Source: an uncultured Clostridia bacterium
GTDB lineage: Bacteria; Bacillota; Clostridia; Peptostreptococcales; Anaerovoracaceae
Reading direction: 5' to 3'
Assembly: GCA_938046095.1 (NCBI GenBank)
Contig: CALIXS010000015.1
Span: forward strand, 1-61,401
DNA length: 61,401 bases
In this document: in pieces, positions 16,873 through 25,734 of the stretch
How the letters are laid out: each line of letters begins with the position of its first letter
How positions within the stretch are numbered: the first letter of the stretch is position 1
Position numbers and translations under genes: made by a program
The notes under the pieces: model-generated
What the model saw: only the letters and a program-made list of their open reading frames with translations
Database searches by the model: none
What the model was told of the DNA's origin: nothing

Positions 16873-17639
16873 TCTTCCTCTCTCTCCAGAAACTCGCGCG
16901 CAAACTCTCTGTATGCCTCTGCGCCTTTCGACTTAGGGTCATATTCCGTTATCGCCATTCCGTAGCTCGGAGCTTCGGCGAGCCTTATGTTCCTCGGGAT
17001 CACCGTCGAATACACCTTTGAGCCGAAATACTTCTTGACCTCCTGCACCACCTGGACGGAAAGATTTGTTCTGCCGTCGAACATCGAAAGTATTACTCCT
17101 TCTATCTCGAGGTTTTCGTTCAGACTCTTCCTTACAAGCTCGATAGTGCTCACCAGTTGACTCACACCCTCGAGCGCGTAGAACTCGCACTGTATAGGTA
17201 TAAGCACGCTTTCGACGGCGGTAAGAGAATTTATCGTGAGAAGACCGAGCGACGGCGGGCAGTCGATAAAGATATAGTCGTACGCGTCCCTCACCTGGTC
17301 TATCGCTCTCCTCAGTCTTTTTTCCCGTCCCTCGAGTGCGACGAGTTCAATCTCGGCGCCCGCAAGATCGACACTCGCCGGGATTATATCGAGTCCTTTT
17401 ATGTTGGTGTGCAAAATCGCTTTTTTCGTATCGAATTTATCTTCTATGAGCAGATCGTACACCGTATAGGCGAGAGTTTTTTTCTTTATTCCGATTCCGC
17501 TCGTCGTATTCCCCTGCGGGTCAATGTCGAGTATAAGTATTTTTTTGCCGAGCAGCGCAAGGCACGCGCCCAGATTGATGTTGGTCGTTGTCTTTCCGAC
17601 GCCGCCCTTCTGATTAAATATAGCAATTGTCTTTCCCAT
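16869..17639 (-). CDS. parA: Chromosome partitioning ATPase ParA (Soj)
   Basis: 256 residues. It is a deviant Walker-A ATPase that works with ParB in origin segregation and, in Bacillus, controls DnaA. KGGVGKTTTN (with the signature Lys) is near residue 10, followed by DIDPQGNTTSG, FIDCPPSLGLLT and the DNA-binding C-terminal region. GGAGGAG precedes the ATG at a good distance. A parS site lies 89 bases upstream, between parA and rsmG. Confidence 0.96.
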   Translation of the reverse strand: MGKTIAIFNQKGGVGKTTTNINLGACLALLGKKILILDIDPQGNTTSGIGIKKKTLAYTVYDLLIEDKFDTKKAILHTNIKGLDIIPASVDLAGAEIELVALEGREKRLRRAIDQVRDAYDYIFIDCPPSLGLLTINSLTAVESVLIPIQCEFYALEGVSQLVSTIELVRKSLNENLEIEGVILSMFDGRTNLSVQVVQEVKKYFGSKVYSTVIPRNIRLAEAPSYGMAITEYDPKSKGAEAYREFAREFLEREEE

Positions 17640-17728
17640 ATTGCTCCTCCGGATTCATCCGTAAACAAATTATATTACAATTATACACTCTCCTCATAAA
17701 ACGCGCTACTTGTTTTATAAAAAAGAGA

Positions 17729-17744
17729 TGTTTCACGTGAAACA
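17729..17744. promoter_or_regulatory. parS centromere site 1
   Basis: The sequence TGTTTCACGTGAAACA equals the consensus ParB site. It lies between rsmG and parA. On the minus strand the wider palindrome GATGTTTCACGTGAAACATC is followed by TCTTTTTT, 30 bases after the rsmG stop, so it may also serve as a terminator. Confidence 0.95.
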
Positions 17745-17773
17745 TCCCCTGACTGCAACCCTCTCTTACAATC

Positions 17774-18505
17774 TCACCTTATCGGATCCTTTGCCGGTGT
17801 TCCCGCCTTTCTCGGGAATGAGGCGGGCGTCGTTTTTACTTTTTTAATTACCACTGCGCAGTGATCTGTTTCGACACTCGACACCGGGCACAGGTCTTTA
17901 TACTTTCTGATCGATGTGATCTCGCCTCCGAGCGCGTCTATAGCCTTTTTCGCGTCGGATGTTTCACGTGAAACATCCCCGCTCTTATACGATATAAATG
18001 CCCCTCCCGTCTTAACAAACGGCAGGCAGTATTCGGAGAGTACATCAGGCCGCCCGACCGCTCTCGAAACGCATATATCAAAACGCTGTCTGTACTTTTC
18101 GTCATGTGCCGTATCCTCCGCCCTGCCGTGAAGGACATCACAATTAGTTATCCCGGAGGATGTACAAAGCTCACTCACGATTTTGAGTCTCTTGGCGAGC
18201 GAATCGGCGAGAACAAATGTCTTTTCCGGCGATATTATGGCAAGCGGCACTCCGGGGAAGCCTCCGCCGGTTCCGACATCGATAACGGTCTTCGCGGGTT
18301 TCCACTCAGGACATCTTACCGGTATTACGGAGTCTATAAAATGCTTTGCAATGAAATCCGAAGGATTTTTGATCGCCGTAAGATTCACCCTCCCGTTCCA
18401 TTCCAAAATCCCGTTCATATACGACGTGAAGCGTGAAAGCATATCGCTGTCAGCATATATGCCGAGCTCCCTTAGGACGTTCGCCAGATCATCTGTCGTT
18501 GCCAT
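17774..18505 (-). CDS. rsmG: 16S rRNA (guanine-N7) methyltransferase
   Basis: 243 residues, also called GidB. It methylates a conserved guanine of the 530 loop of 16S rRNA. The SAM motif VIDVGTGGGFPGVPLAI is near residue 70, and CVSRAVGRPDVLSEY is the usual later motif. The start overlaps the end of mnmG by 17 bases. A parS site lies within the gene. The C-terminus (KTTPASFPRKAGTPAKDPIR) is the normal GidB tail with PRKAGTP. Confidence 0.95.
   Translation of the reverse strand: MATTDDLANVLRELGIYADSDMLSRFTSYMNGILEWNGRVNLTAIKNPSDFIAKHFIDSVIPVRCPEWKPAKTVIDVGTGGGFPGVPLAIISPEKTFVLADSLAKRLKIVSELCTSSGITNCDVLHGRAEDTAHDEKYRQRFDICVSRAVGRPDVLSEYCLPFVKTGGAFISYKSGDVSRETSDAKKAIDALGGEITSIRKYKDLCPVSSVETDHCAVVIKKVKTTPASFPRKAGTPAKDPIR
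17960..17975. promoter_or_regulatory. parS centromere site 2, inside rsmG
   Basis: This is a second perfect copy of TGTTTCACGTGAAACA, 231 bases from the first. It lies in the coding region of rsmG, where it encodes part of DVSRETSD. Both sites carry the same extended palindrome with GA and TC flanks. Confidence 0.95.
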
Positions 18506-20375
18506 TTCTTCTCTCCCTTTCGAGATATACCATAAGTACGTTTATATCCGCCGGTGAAACGCCGGATATTCTCGATGCTCTCCCGACCGACTCCGGTTTG
18601 AGTCTGTCGAGCTTCTGAGCCGCCTCGATCCGAAGACCGCCGATCATGTTATAGTCTATACTCTCAGGTATTCTGTGAGTTTCCAGCTTTCTGAACCTCT
18701 CTACTTGAGCGGTCTGCTTTTTGATGTAACCCTCGTACTTGATCTCGACAGCTGCCTGAGCGCGCGCGTGTTGCGCCAGATCCGGTCGTTCCCTGTCAAT
18801 TTCTTCCAGATTATCGTACGTGACTTCTGACCGCTTCAGGAGCTCCGCAAGCGATACCCTGCCCTGAACCGCCGAAGCACCGATATGCGCGAGGAACCCG
18901 TTTGCGGTCCGCATATCGACGAACGTTCTCTCGAGGCGCGCGCGCTCCTCCCTTACGGCCTCAAGCTTTGCCCGAGTCCTGCGGTAACGCTCTTCGGAAA
19001 CGAGCCCGATGTCGTAACCCTTAGCTGTCAGACGTTCATCTGCGTTATCTTGCCTCAGAAGCAGCCTATATTCCGCTCTGCTGGTCATAATTCTGTAAGG
19101 CTCATTAGTACCTTTAGTTACGAGATCGTCGATCAGAACGCCAATATAAGCCTCGTTTCTTCCGAGGATGAACGGTCCTTTCCCATTTATTGACAAATGC
19201 GCATTAATTCCGGCCATAAGACCCTGCGCCGCCGCCTCCTCGTAACCGGAGCTGCCGTTGAACTGTCCGGCACAAAAAAGTCCGTCGAGCACACGTGATG
19301 AAAGATCGGGCTTCAGCTCGAGCGGATCTGTACAATCATATTCTATCGCATATGCCGGCCTTGTTATTACAATATTTTCAAGACCCCTTATAGAATGGTA
19401 AAAATCTCTCTGCACATCCTCCGGCAGACTTGAGCTCATTCCCTGTATGTACATCTCGTCGGTATCGAGCCCCTCGGGTTCGATGAAGAGCTGGTGGCGC
19501 GGCTTATCACTGAAACGGTTCACCTTGTCTTCTATCGACGGACAATAACGCGGCCCGATGCCCTCAATTTGTCCGCCGAAAAGAGCCGAACGACCGAAGT
19601 TTTTTCTTATTATCTGATGTGTCGTCTCATTCGTATAAGTCAGCCAGCATGATACCTGTTCCCTTTCGAGATGATCGGTCATAAAGGAAAAAGGAACGAT
19701 TTCGGAATCACCCTTCTGCTCCGTCATCTGAGAATAGTCGAACGTCCGCGCGAGCGCACGCGCCGGAGTCCCCGTCTTGAACCTGCGCAGCTTTATTCCG
19801 TACTTCTCGAGGTTAGCCGAAAGCGAGACGGCGGGAGCAAACCCGTCAGGCCCGCTCTCGAATACGCTGTCGCCTATGAACACCTTTCCCTTGAGAAAGG
19901 TTCCTGTGCAGATTATAACGGCCTTTGCCATATAGACCGCGTGCGTTCTGGTCACCACCCCGCGGACTTTTCCGTCCTCTACTATTAGGTCTGTTATCTC
20001 GTCCTGCTTCATGTCGAGATTTCGCTGACGCTCTATTGTTTTTTTCATCTCGACGTGGTACATACGTTTATCCGCCTGCGCTCTCAAAGAGTGAACGGCA
20101 GGACCCTTTGCCATATTGAGCATTCGACTCTGTATGAAGGTCTTGTCTATATTTATGCCCATCTCACCGCCGAGCGCATCGATCTCCCTTACGAGATGAC
20201 CTTTCCCCGTCCCTCCGATCGAAGGGTTGCAGGGCATCATGGCGATCGCCCCGAGATTTATCGAAAACATGATGGTTCTTGAGCCCATCCGCGCCGCGGC
20301 GAGCGCGGCCTCACAGCCCGCATGCCCCGCACCTATTACGGCAATATCGTATTCACCCATTAAATAAGTATTCAT
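18489..20375 (-). CDS. mnmG: tRNA uridine 5-carboxymethylaminomethyl modification enzyme MnmG
   Basis: About 628 residues, also called GidA. It is an FAD enzyme that acts with MnmE to modify U34 of several tRNAs. The FAD-binding start YDIAVIGAGHAGCEAALAAA, the SIGGTGKGHLVREIDALGGE motif, the CTGTFL motif and the helical C-terminal MnmE-binding region are present. Two in-frame starts exist (20375 and 20360) and neither has its own Shine-Dalgarno sequence. AAGGA instead precedes an ATG at 20389 that reads only five codons (MDTYL) and stops in the overlap ATGA with the 20375 start, suggesting coupled translation. A 14-base tandem duplication created this arrangement. Confidence 0.95.
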   Translation of the reverse strand: MNTYLMGEYDIAVIGAGHAGCEAALAAARMGSRTIMFSINLGAIAMMPCNPSIGGTGKGHLVREIDALGGEMGINIDKTFIQSRMLNMAKGPAVHSLRAQADKRMYHVEMKKTIERQRNLDMKQDEITDLIVEDGKVRGVVTRTHAVYMAKAVIICTGTFLKGKVFIGDSVFESGPDGFAPAVSLSANLEKYGIKLRRFKTGTPARALARTFDYSQMTEQKGDSEIVPFSFMTDHLEREQVSCWLTYTNETTHQIIRKNFGRSALFGGQIEGIGPRYCPSIEDKVNRFSDKPRHQLFIEPEGLDTDEMYIQGMSSSLPEDVQRDFYHSIRGLENIVITRPAYAIEYDCTDPLELKPDLSSRVLDGLFCAGQFNGSSGYEEAAAQGLMAGINAHLSINGKGPFILGRNEAYIGVLIDDLVTKGTNEPYRIMTSRAEYRLLLRQDNADERLTAKGYDIGLVSEERYRRTRAKLEAVREERARLERTFVDMRTANGFLAHIGASAVQGRVSLAELLKRSEVTYDNLEEIDRERPDLAQHARAQAAVEIKYEGYIKKQTAQVERFRKLETHRIPESIDYNMIGGLRIEAAQKLDRLKPESVGRASRISGVSPADINVLMVYLERERRNGNDR

Positions 20376-20397
20376 AAATAAGTATCCATAAAATCCT

Positions 20398-21771
20398 TTA
20401 TTTGCCGAGGCAGAAACGGCTGAACACCTCATTTATAACGTCATCCTGCACCGAATCGCCGGTTATGAATCCGAGATGCTCGTATGCCGAGGCTATATCT
20501 ATCTCTATGATCTCGGGAGGCAGGCCTTCTTCCGCCTGCCTGTACGCCTCGGAAAGAGAACGCGCCGCTTCGGTCAGCGCCTGTTTATGCCTCGCATTGG
20601 TCACTACCGCACCCGGCTTTTGCGAACCCGTAAGCTCTGCGGCTATCGCATATATCGCATCCTCCACCGCCCTTACATCGCAGGGATCCGTCATTGACGT
20701 GACGAGATACCTTACTGAAGATGATGCCGCATCCATTTCGTCCTTATCTATGCAGATGCCTTTATCGCTTTTATTATATAAAATAAGAGAGGATGCCGGG
20801 TTAAGTCCGTCTATAAGCTCAAGATCATCGGGCGCAAGACCCTGATAAGCGTCTATTATGAGCAAAACCACATCGGCTGAGGAAATAGTCTCCCTCGTCC
20901 TGTCTATCCCTATTTTTTCTACAACATCGTCGGTTTCACGTATTCCCGCTGTATCTGTCAGCTTGACCGGTATGCCGCGTATGCTGACGAATTCTTCTAT
21001 CGTATCTCTCGTCGTACCGGGAATATCCGTCACGATCGCTCTCGATTCCCTGAGCAAAGCGTTCATCAGGCTCGATTTTCCGACATTGGGTCTGCCCGCT
21101 ATGACGACGGAAAGCCCGTCGCGCATTATCCTGCCGGCATCCGCCGAGGCGATCATGTCGTCTATCTTTCCGCGAACAGACAAAAGGCTCTCTTTGAGTT
21201 TATCTTTTGTTACCTCTTCTATATCCTCATCCGGATAATCAATGTTTACGTGAATATTTACGAGTATGTCGGTAATCTCGGCCCGTATCGCGGAAATCTC
21301 CTCCGAAAACCTCCCGCGAAGCTGATCCATAGCCTGCTCGAACGCACCCGTCGTCTTGGCGGCAACCACGTCCATAACAGCCTCCGCCTGAGACAGATCA
21401 AGTCTGCCGTTCAAAAACGCGCGCTTTGTAAATTCACCCGGCTCGGCAAGCCTTGCTCCGTTTTGAAGGATAAGCGAAAGCGTTTCAGCGAGCGCGATCC
21501 TGCCCCCGTGGCAGTCTATCTCAACCACGTCCTCCGCCGTATACGTCCTCGGCTTAGGCATGTATACGGCAAGAACCTCGTCCGCTGCACCTTCTTCGGG
21601 GCGCGATATTATATGCCCGTATACGAGCTCGCGAGGCCTGCTTCTGAGCTCGCCGGGACGCGAAAATACGGCGCAGGCCGTATCAAGAGCCCCCGGTCCG
21701 CTTATTCGTATAATACCTACCCCGCCTTCACCTGTCGGTGTAGCGACAGCCGCGATAGTATCATCGTACAT
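20398..21771 (-). CDS. mnmE: tRNA modification GTPase MnmE
   Basis: 457 residues, also called TrmE. It is a homodimeric GTPase partner of MnmG. The N-terminal folate-binding domain (TIAAVATPTGEGGVGIIRIS) is followed by a helical domain containing the G domain: GRPNVGKSSLMNALL (G1), DIPGTTRDTIEE (G2), DTAGIRETDD (G3) and LYNKSD (G4). It ends in FCLGK, the conserved C-terminal Cys motif. ATG 21771 is preceded by GGAGG six bases upstream; the frame remains open to 21831 but runs across the hairpin before the gene. Confidence 0.97.
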   Translation of the reverse strand: MYDDTIAAVATPTGEGGVGIIRISGPGALDTACAVFSRPGELRSRPRELVYGHIISRPEEGAADEVLAVYMPKPRTYTAEDVVEIDCHGGRIALAETLSLILQNGARLAEPGEFTKRAFLNGRLDLSQAEAVMDVVAAKTTGAFEQAMDQLRGRFSEEISAIRAEITDILVNIHVNIDYPDEDIEEVTKDKLKESLLSVRGKIDDMIASADAGRIMRDGLSVVIAGRPNVGKSSLMNALLRESRAIVTDIPGTTRDTIEEFVSIRGIPVKLTDTAGIRETDDVVEKIGIDRTRETISSADVVLLIIDAYQGLAPDDLELIDGLNPASSLILYNKSDKGICIDKDEMDAASSSVRYLVTSMTDPCDVRAVEDAIYAIAAELTGSQKPGAVVTNARHKQALTEAARSLSEAYRQAEEGLPPEIIEIDIASAYEHLGFITGDSVQDDVINEVFSRFCLGK

Positions 21772-21797
21772 TTTTATCCTCCGCCGTAAACAAACAC

Positions 21798-21821
21798 GGG
21801 GCCGCCCTTTTTGGCGGCCCC
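21798..21821 (-). terminator. Strong hairpin between jag and mnmE
   Basis: GGGGCCGCC and GGCGGCCCC form a 9-bp GC-only stem over the 57-base gap between jag and mnmE. On the minus strand it is followed by GTGTTTGTTT, a poor T run, so partial termination or an RNA-processing and stability role is likely. Confidence 0.55.
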
Positions 21822-21827
21822 GGTCAA

Positions 21828-22685
21828 TCATTTGAGTTCGATGATGACCCTTCTGTAAGGATCCAAGCCCTCGCTTCTCGTCGTAACACGGTCATCCTTC
21901 TGAAGTGTAGCATGTATGATCTTACGCTCATACGGATTCATCGGTTCAAGCCTGAAGCTGCGCCTCGATCTTACAACCTTGTCGGCAAGGCGAAGTGCAA
22001 GCTTTTCGAGACTCTTCCCTCTCTTGGCACGGTAGTTTTCGGCATCCACCACAACGCGCACATACTCTCCGCCGTCTCTGTTTATAACCAAGCTCGTGAG
22101 ATACTGTATGGCGTCGAGCGTAATTCCGCGTTTACCGATAACGGTTCCGCTGTCTTTGCCGTCAAGATAGAAATAAAAATCGTTGCCGTCCGTCTTACCG
22201 GATACCTGCAAATCGAGACCCATCTCCCTGACGAGTCCTTCGAGAAAGGTTGCGGCAGGGTTTTCACCCTGTATATCCGTCAGAGCCGCAGAGTCGACGA
22301 CTGGCACCACCGGCCCGGACTCTTCTATGATTTTATCATAATCGCGCTTTTCACGCTGATGATGCTGTCTGTGCTCATTTCGAACTCCGCCGCGCTCACG
22401 CCTTTCGCGTGATTTTTCCGTAAAGGTCGGTGTATACTCCGGCGCTTTGATAGGAGCCTTTTCCGGTCTTACCGGCCTTGACTGCGTACTTTCCGGTTCG
22501 ACGGTCTTTTCCGGCTGCTTCGTCGATACCCTCACGAGAGCCAGCTTGGATCCGATGCCGAAAAACCCTTTGGAGGGCTGCTCCAGAACCTCTACATCTA
22601 CATCATCCCGGGTCGCATCAAGCTCTTCGAGCGCAAGCTTTACGGCCGCCTCAACGCTGTCGCCCCATTTTTCGGTTACATCCAT
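21828..22685 (-). CDS. jag: Jag/KhpB RNA-binding protein
   Basis: 285 residues. An N-terminal Jag domain (DVEVLEQPSKGFFGIGSKLA) is followed by a basic, variable linker (residues about 65-140), a KH domain with GTVIGKRGITLDAIQYL, and an R3H domain ending in TRSEGLDPYRRVIIELK. Known as EloR/KhpB in streptococci, it binds RNA and links to cell elongation. It follows yidC closely, the standard order, and precedes mnmE. Confidence 0.94.
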   Translation of the reverse strand: MDVTEKWGDSVEAAVKLALEELDATRDDVDVEVLEQPSKGFFGIGSKLALVRVSTKQPEKTVEPESTQSRPVRPEKAPIKAPEYTPTFTEKSRERRERGGVRNEHRQHHQREKRDYDKIIEESGPVVPVVDSAALTDIQGENPAATFLEGLVREMGLDLQVSGKTDGNDFYFYLDGKDSGTVIGKRGITLDAIQYLTSLVINRDGGEYVRVVVDAENYRAKRGKSLEKLALRLADKVVRSRRSFRLEPMNPYERKIIHATLQKDDRVTTRSEGLDPYRRVIIELK

Positions 22686-22706
22686 TATTATCCTTCCTCC
22701 AAAGCC

Positions 22707-23405
22707 CTATGCTGTCTGAGGCTTCCTCTTTTTTGAATCTGTTTTTTTCTCCTGCATATCCTTGCGCAGCTTGTTGAACCTCAGATTGAAAAATACCTGG
22801 GTAACCTGCGAAATGAACCAATATATCGCAAGCCCGGCAGGATACGTCTTCGCGAGCAGAACGATCATCAGCGGAAAGAGAAATTTCATTATCCCCATAC
22901 CCGCGCCCATACCGGGCGCCTGCGCGTTCGTCTGCTGATTCATGGAAAAAGCAAAGAACGTCGCTATTCCCGATGCGATAGGGAGTATCCATTGATCCGG
23001 CTGACTGAGGTCCTTTATCCAAAGGAACGATTCGTGCACGGCAAATACCATTGTGTCATCGAGATAATTAAGCGGATACCTGAGCAAAGCAAACAACCCG
23101 CCGATAACGACAAGCTGAATCACCATAGGCAGGCATCCCGCTGCCGGGTTGAAATTCTCCGCCTTATACAGCTCAGCAATCTTCTGGTTCATCGTTTCCT
23201 TGTCGTTTGCGTACTTACGCTGGATCTCCTTGACCTTAGGCTGGATATCCGTCATCCCCGCAGTTGACAGGATCTGTTTCTTATAAATCGGATACATGCA
23301 CAGCCTGACGATAACCGACAATATAACTATGGCAAGCCAATACCTGCCTAAAGCTGTATATAAAGCCGATAGCAGCAAACTGAACGGTGTTGCTAAAATT
23401 CTCAT
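22707..23405 (-). CDS. yidC: Membrane protein insertase YidC
   Basis: 232 residues, the short Gram-positive form without a large extracytoplasmic domain. Five membrane segments are visible (about residues 5-30, 90-110, 135-155, 175-190 and 195-212), with the cytoplasmic hairpin KVKEIQRKYANDKETMNQKI and the conserved FNPAAGCLPMVIQ. The start lacks a lipobox, unlike Bacillus SpoIIIJ. It ends in a lysine-rich tail that can touch ribosomes. It lies between yidD and jag. Confidence 0.95.
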   Translation of the reverse strand: MRILATPFSLLLSALYTALGRYWLAIVILSVIVRLCMYPIYKKQILSTAGMTDIQPKVKEIQRKYANDKETMNQKIAELYKAENFNPAAGCLPMVIQLVVIGGLFALLRYPLNYLDDTMVFAVHESFLWIKDLSQPDQWILPIASGIATFFAFSMNQQTNAQAPGMGAGMGIMKFLFPLMIVLLAKTYPAGLAIYWFISQVTQVFFNLRFNKLRKDMQEKKTDSKKRKPQTA

Positions 23406-23423
23406 CTGATTGGGATTCCTCCG

Positions 23424-23654
23424 TCATGGCAGAGGGTCATATCCTCCGGGGCTGCCGGGATGACACCTCAAAATCCTTCTGATACCTAAATAACTGCCTT
23501 TGATTACTCCGTACTTCTGAAGAGCCTGTATAAAATACGACGAACATGTGGGATAGAAACGGCATGTTTTCGGAAAAAACGGAGAGATGCATTTTTGATA
23601 AAATCTGATCATAAGGATCATGATTCCGCTGATCAGCTTACTTACATACTTCAT
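23424..23654 (-). CDS. yidD: Membrane protein insertion efficiency factor YidD
   Basis: 76 residues. It is a small amphipathic protein that assists YidC. The family pattern is complete: FYQKCISPFFPKTCRFYPTC, then SYFIQALQKYG and RRILRCHPGSPGGYDPLP. The ATG at 23654 overlaps the rnpA stop by four bases (ATGA); the frame stays open to 23717 inside rnpA, but those residues are not YidD-like. Confidence 0.94.
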   Translation of the reverse strand: MKYVSKLISGIMILMIRFYQKCISPFFPKTCRFYPTCSSYFIQALQKYGVIKGSYLGIRRILRCHPGSPGGYDPLP

Positions 23655-23992
23655 TTTTTCTTTATTATCCCGGTCTTTATCAGCGCCGATCTCATGGACG
23701 CCGTTACATCGCCGCACTTCTTTCCGTTTATGGAATTTCTGGCTATGAAAATAATATCATAGCCTACGTCGCAATCGTTCTTTGACAAACGATAGCTCTC
23801 CCTCAGGAGGCGCCTGGCTCTGTTGCGGCATACGCTGTTTCCCACCTTTTTGCTGGCGAGATAAGCGATTCTGTTGTACTCAAAGCCGTTCCTTCTGTAA
23901 AATACGACTACGTACCTGTCTCCGACCGACCGGCCCCTCTTGTAGAGGTTGTCAAAATCGGATTTTTTTCTGAGAATGTTCTTTGCCGGCAT
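23651..23992 (-). CDS. rnpA: Ribonuclease P protein component
   Basis: 113 residues. It is the protein subunit that helps RNase P RNA bind pre-tRNA leaders. The RNR motif is clear (NSVCRNRARRLLRESYRL), with the upstream FDNLYKRGRSVGDRYVVVFY strands. The start lies 5 bases after the rpmH stop, so the two are co-expressed. Confidence 0.96.
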   Translation of the reverse strand: MPAKNILRKKSDFDNLYKRGRSVGDRYVVVFYRRNGFEYNRIAYLASKKVGNSVCRNRARRLLRESYRLSKNDCDVGYDIIFIARNSINGKKCGDVTASMRSALIKTGIIKKK

Positions 23993-23997
23993 TGGCG

Positions 23998-24132
23998 TTA
24001 AGCAGTAAGTTTCTTCCTGCCTCTTGCTCTTCTTCTCTTAAGAACGTTTCTGCCCGCTTTGGTGGCCATTCTCTTCCTGAAGCCATGCTCTTTCATCCTC
24101 TGCCTGTTTTTAGGCTGAAATGTCTGTTTCAT
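23998..24132 (-). CDS. rpmH: Ribosomal protein bL34
   Basis: 44 residues: MKQTFQPKNRQRMKEHGFRK followed by the usual basic middle and ending GRKKLTA. It is a small, very basic protein of the large subunit. GAGGAGG lies 10 bases before the ATG at 24132. It is the first gene of the minus-strand cluster on the left side of oriC, the standard rpmH-rnpA position. Confidence 0.97.
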   Translation of the reverse strand: MKQTFQPKNRQRMKEHGFRKRMATKAGRNVLKRRRARGRKKLTA

Positions 24133-24197
24133 TTAAGGTCTAACCTCCTCTTTATAAATTCCGGCGCTATCTGAATTTCAACAGCGCATACGTTGTA

Positions 24198-24226
24198 ATT
24201 TTATAATGCACATGTGATATTGTCAA
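24198..24226 (-). promoter_or_regulatory. Promoter of the rpmH-rnpA cluster
   Basis: On the minus strand TTGACA, a 17-base spacer and TAAAAT, close to consensus. The start point would lie about 60 bases before rpmH. It faces away from the dnaA promoter across the DnaA-box pair. Confidence 0.75.
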
Positions 24227-24308
24227 CTGCGGATTTTGTTTATAAAGTTATCCACAGGCTGTGGATAAACCTTTTTATAATTTATTTTTTCACGTGCGCA
24301 TTTATCAC
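24227..24308. promoter_or_regulatory. oriC upstream DnaA-box region
   Basis: Two perfect DnaA boxes (TTATCCACA) lie in inverted orientation at 24248-24256 (+) and 24260-24268 (-), three bases apart, in the rpmH-dnaA gap. They are flanked by AT-rich sequence. This is the usual place for the upstream half of a bipartite Firmicutes origin, and the boxes are also placed to autoregulate dnaA. Confidence 0.85.
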
Positions 24309-24337
24309 TTGTTTTAGGATAACTATTTTTGTACAAT
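24309..24337 (+). promoter_or_regulatory. Predicted dnaA promoter
   Basis: TTGTTT, 17 bases, TACAAT. It lies about 40 bases before the dnaA ATG and about 40 bases after the inverted DnaA boxes. Confidence 0.55.
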
Positions 24338-24375
24338 GTTATTCAAGATACTTTCAGGGAGAGCATTTTATTTTG

Positions 24376-25734
24376 ATGGAAAAGAAAGAACTGTGGGATC
24401 AGGTTCTCATTGATGTCAAAAAAAACACCAATGTGACGCAGACCACCTGTGATAATTTTTTTAAGCCTATCGTTGTTCGTGAGATAAGCGAGCAGCCTAA
24501 GATTGTTTATCTTACAGCCGACGCCGACCTTATCGTACGCGCTGTCAAACAGCGCTATTACAAGATGATAGAAGGCAGCATCAAGCGCATAACGGGTGAC
24601 GAATACAAGGTTATAGTCAAGAGTACATCCGACTACTCCGAAGATCGCGTGGTATCGAAACCCGAAAACAGATCACGCGCCTTCGATGCAAATATAAGCT
24701 TCAAAAAAGAAAAAATATTCAACCCGAAATATACTTTCGATAATTTTGTCGTTGGAGAAAGCAACAAGTACGCGAACGCGTCGTGCATAGCGGTCGCCAA
24801 AAACCCTTCGGAAGCGTTCAATCCTTTATTCATATACGGCAAATCGGGACTCGGCAAGACGCATCTCATGAATGCCATCGGTATATACATGCTTGACCAC
24901 AACAGCGATATAAACATACTTTACGTTTCATCCGAAACTTTTACAAACGATTTTATAAAGGCCATACAGGATAACAAAACGAGAGAGTTCAAGAACAAAT
25001 ACCGCAGAGCCGACGTTCTTTTGATAGACGATATTCAATTTATTGAGGGAAAGGAAAGTACTCAGGAGGAATTTTTCCATACTTTCAATGCTCTTTACGA
25101 GGAAAACAAGCAGATAATAATATCCGGCGACAGACCGCCGTCAAAGCTTAATGCTTTAGACGAGAGATTAAGATCACGTTTCGGATGGAATCTGATAGCG
25201 GAGATACAGTCTCCCGATTATGAGACACGCGTAGCTATATTGCTGAAAAAGGCCGAAAATATGGGCGTAAATGTTGACGAGGACATGCACAGTGTCATAT
25301 GCCTCATATCCGAAAAGATAAAGGACAACATAAGAGAGCTCGAAGGAGCCTTTTCTCGTGTAATTTCCTTTTCAAAGTTTATGGATGAGCCTGTCGATGT
25401 CGCTTTCGCCAAAAGCGTACTAAAAGATATCATGGTCGGCTGTTCTACCGTAACACCGGAAAAGATAAAGTCGACAATATGTAAACATTATAAAATCAAA
25501 GTTACGGAGCTCGACTCGGAAACGAGAAAGGCAACTATCGCTTATCCGCGGCAGATAGCGATGTATCTTTGCAGAACTCTTACCGACTACTCACTGCCCC
25601 GGATAGGAAAGATATTCGGAAATAAACATTATTCGACTGTCAAGCATGCCTGCGACAAAATATATGAAGAACAGGCTTCTAATAAAGATCTCAAAGAGGA
25701 ATTGGAGACACTTAAAGCTTTGATAGAATCATAA
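24376..25734 (+). CDS. dnaA: Chromosomal replication initiator DnaA
   Basis: 452 residues. The N-terminal domain I starts ELWDQVLIDVKKN; after a short linker comes the AAA+ domain with Walker A GKSGLGKTHLM, Walker B VLLIDDIQF and sensor motifs. Domain IV has the DnaA-box-reading helix-turn-helix YPRQIAMYLCRTLTDYSLPR and the signature IFGNKHYSTVKHA, where family members usually have GRDHTTVMHA. ATG 24376 is preferred; an in-frame TTG lies directly before it. GGGAG is about 13 bases from the ATG, a little far. Base composition is more AT-rich than in most of the window. Confidence 0.97.
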   Translation: MEKKELWDQVLIDVKKNTNVTQTTCDNFFKPIVVREISEQPKIVYLTADADLIVRAVKQRYYKMIEGSIKRITGDEYKVIVKSTSDYSEDRVVSKPENRSRAFDANISFKKEKIFNPKYTFDNFVVGESNKYANASCIAVAKNPSEAFNPLFIYGKSGLGKTHLMNAIGIYMLDHNSDINILYVSSETFTNDFIKAIQDNKTREFKNKYRRADVLLIDDIQFIEGKESTQEEFFHTFNALYEENKQIIISGDRPPSKLNALDERLRSRFGWNLIAEIQSPDYETRVAILLKKAENMGVNVDEDMHSVICLISEKIKDNIRELEGAFSRVISFSKFMDEPVDVAFAKSVLKDIMVGCSTVTPEKIKSTICKHYKIKVTELDSETRKATIAYPRQIAMYLCRTLTDYSLPRIGKIFGNKHYSTVKHACDKIYEEQASNKDLKEELETLKALIES

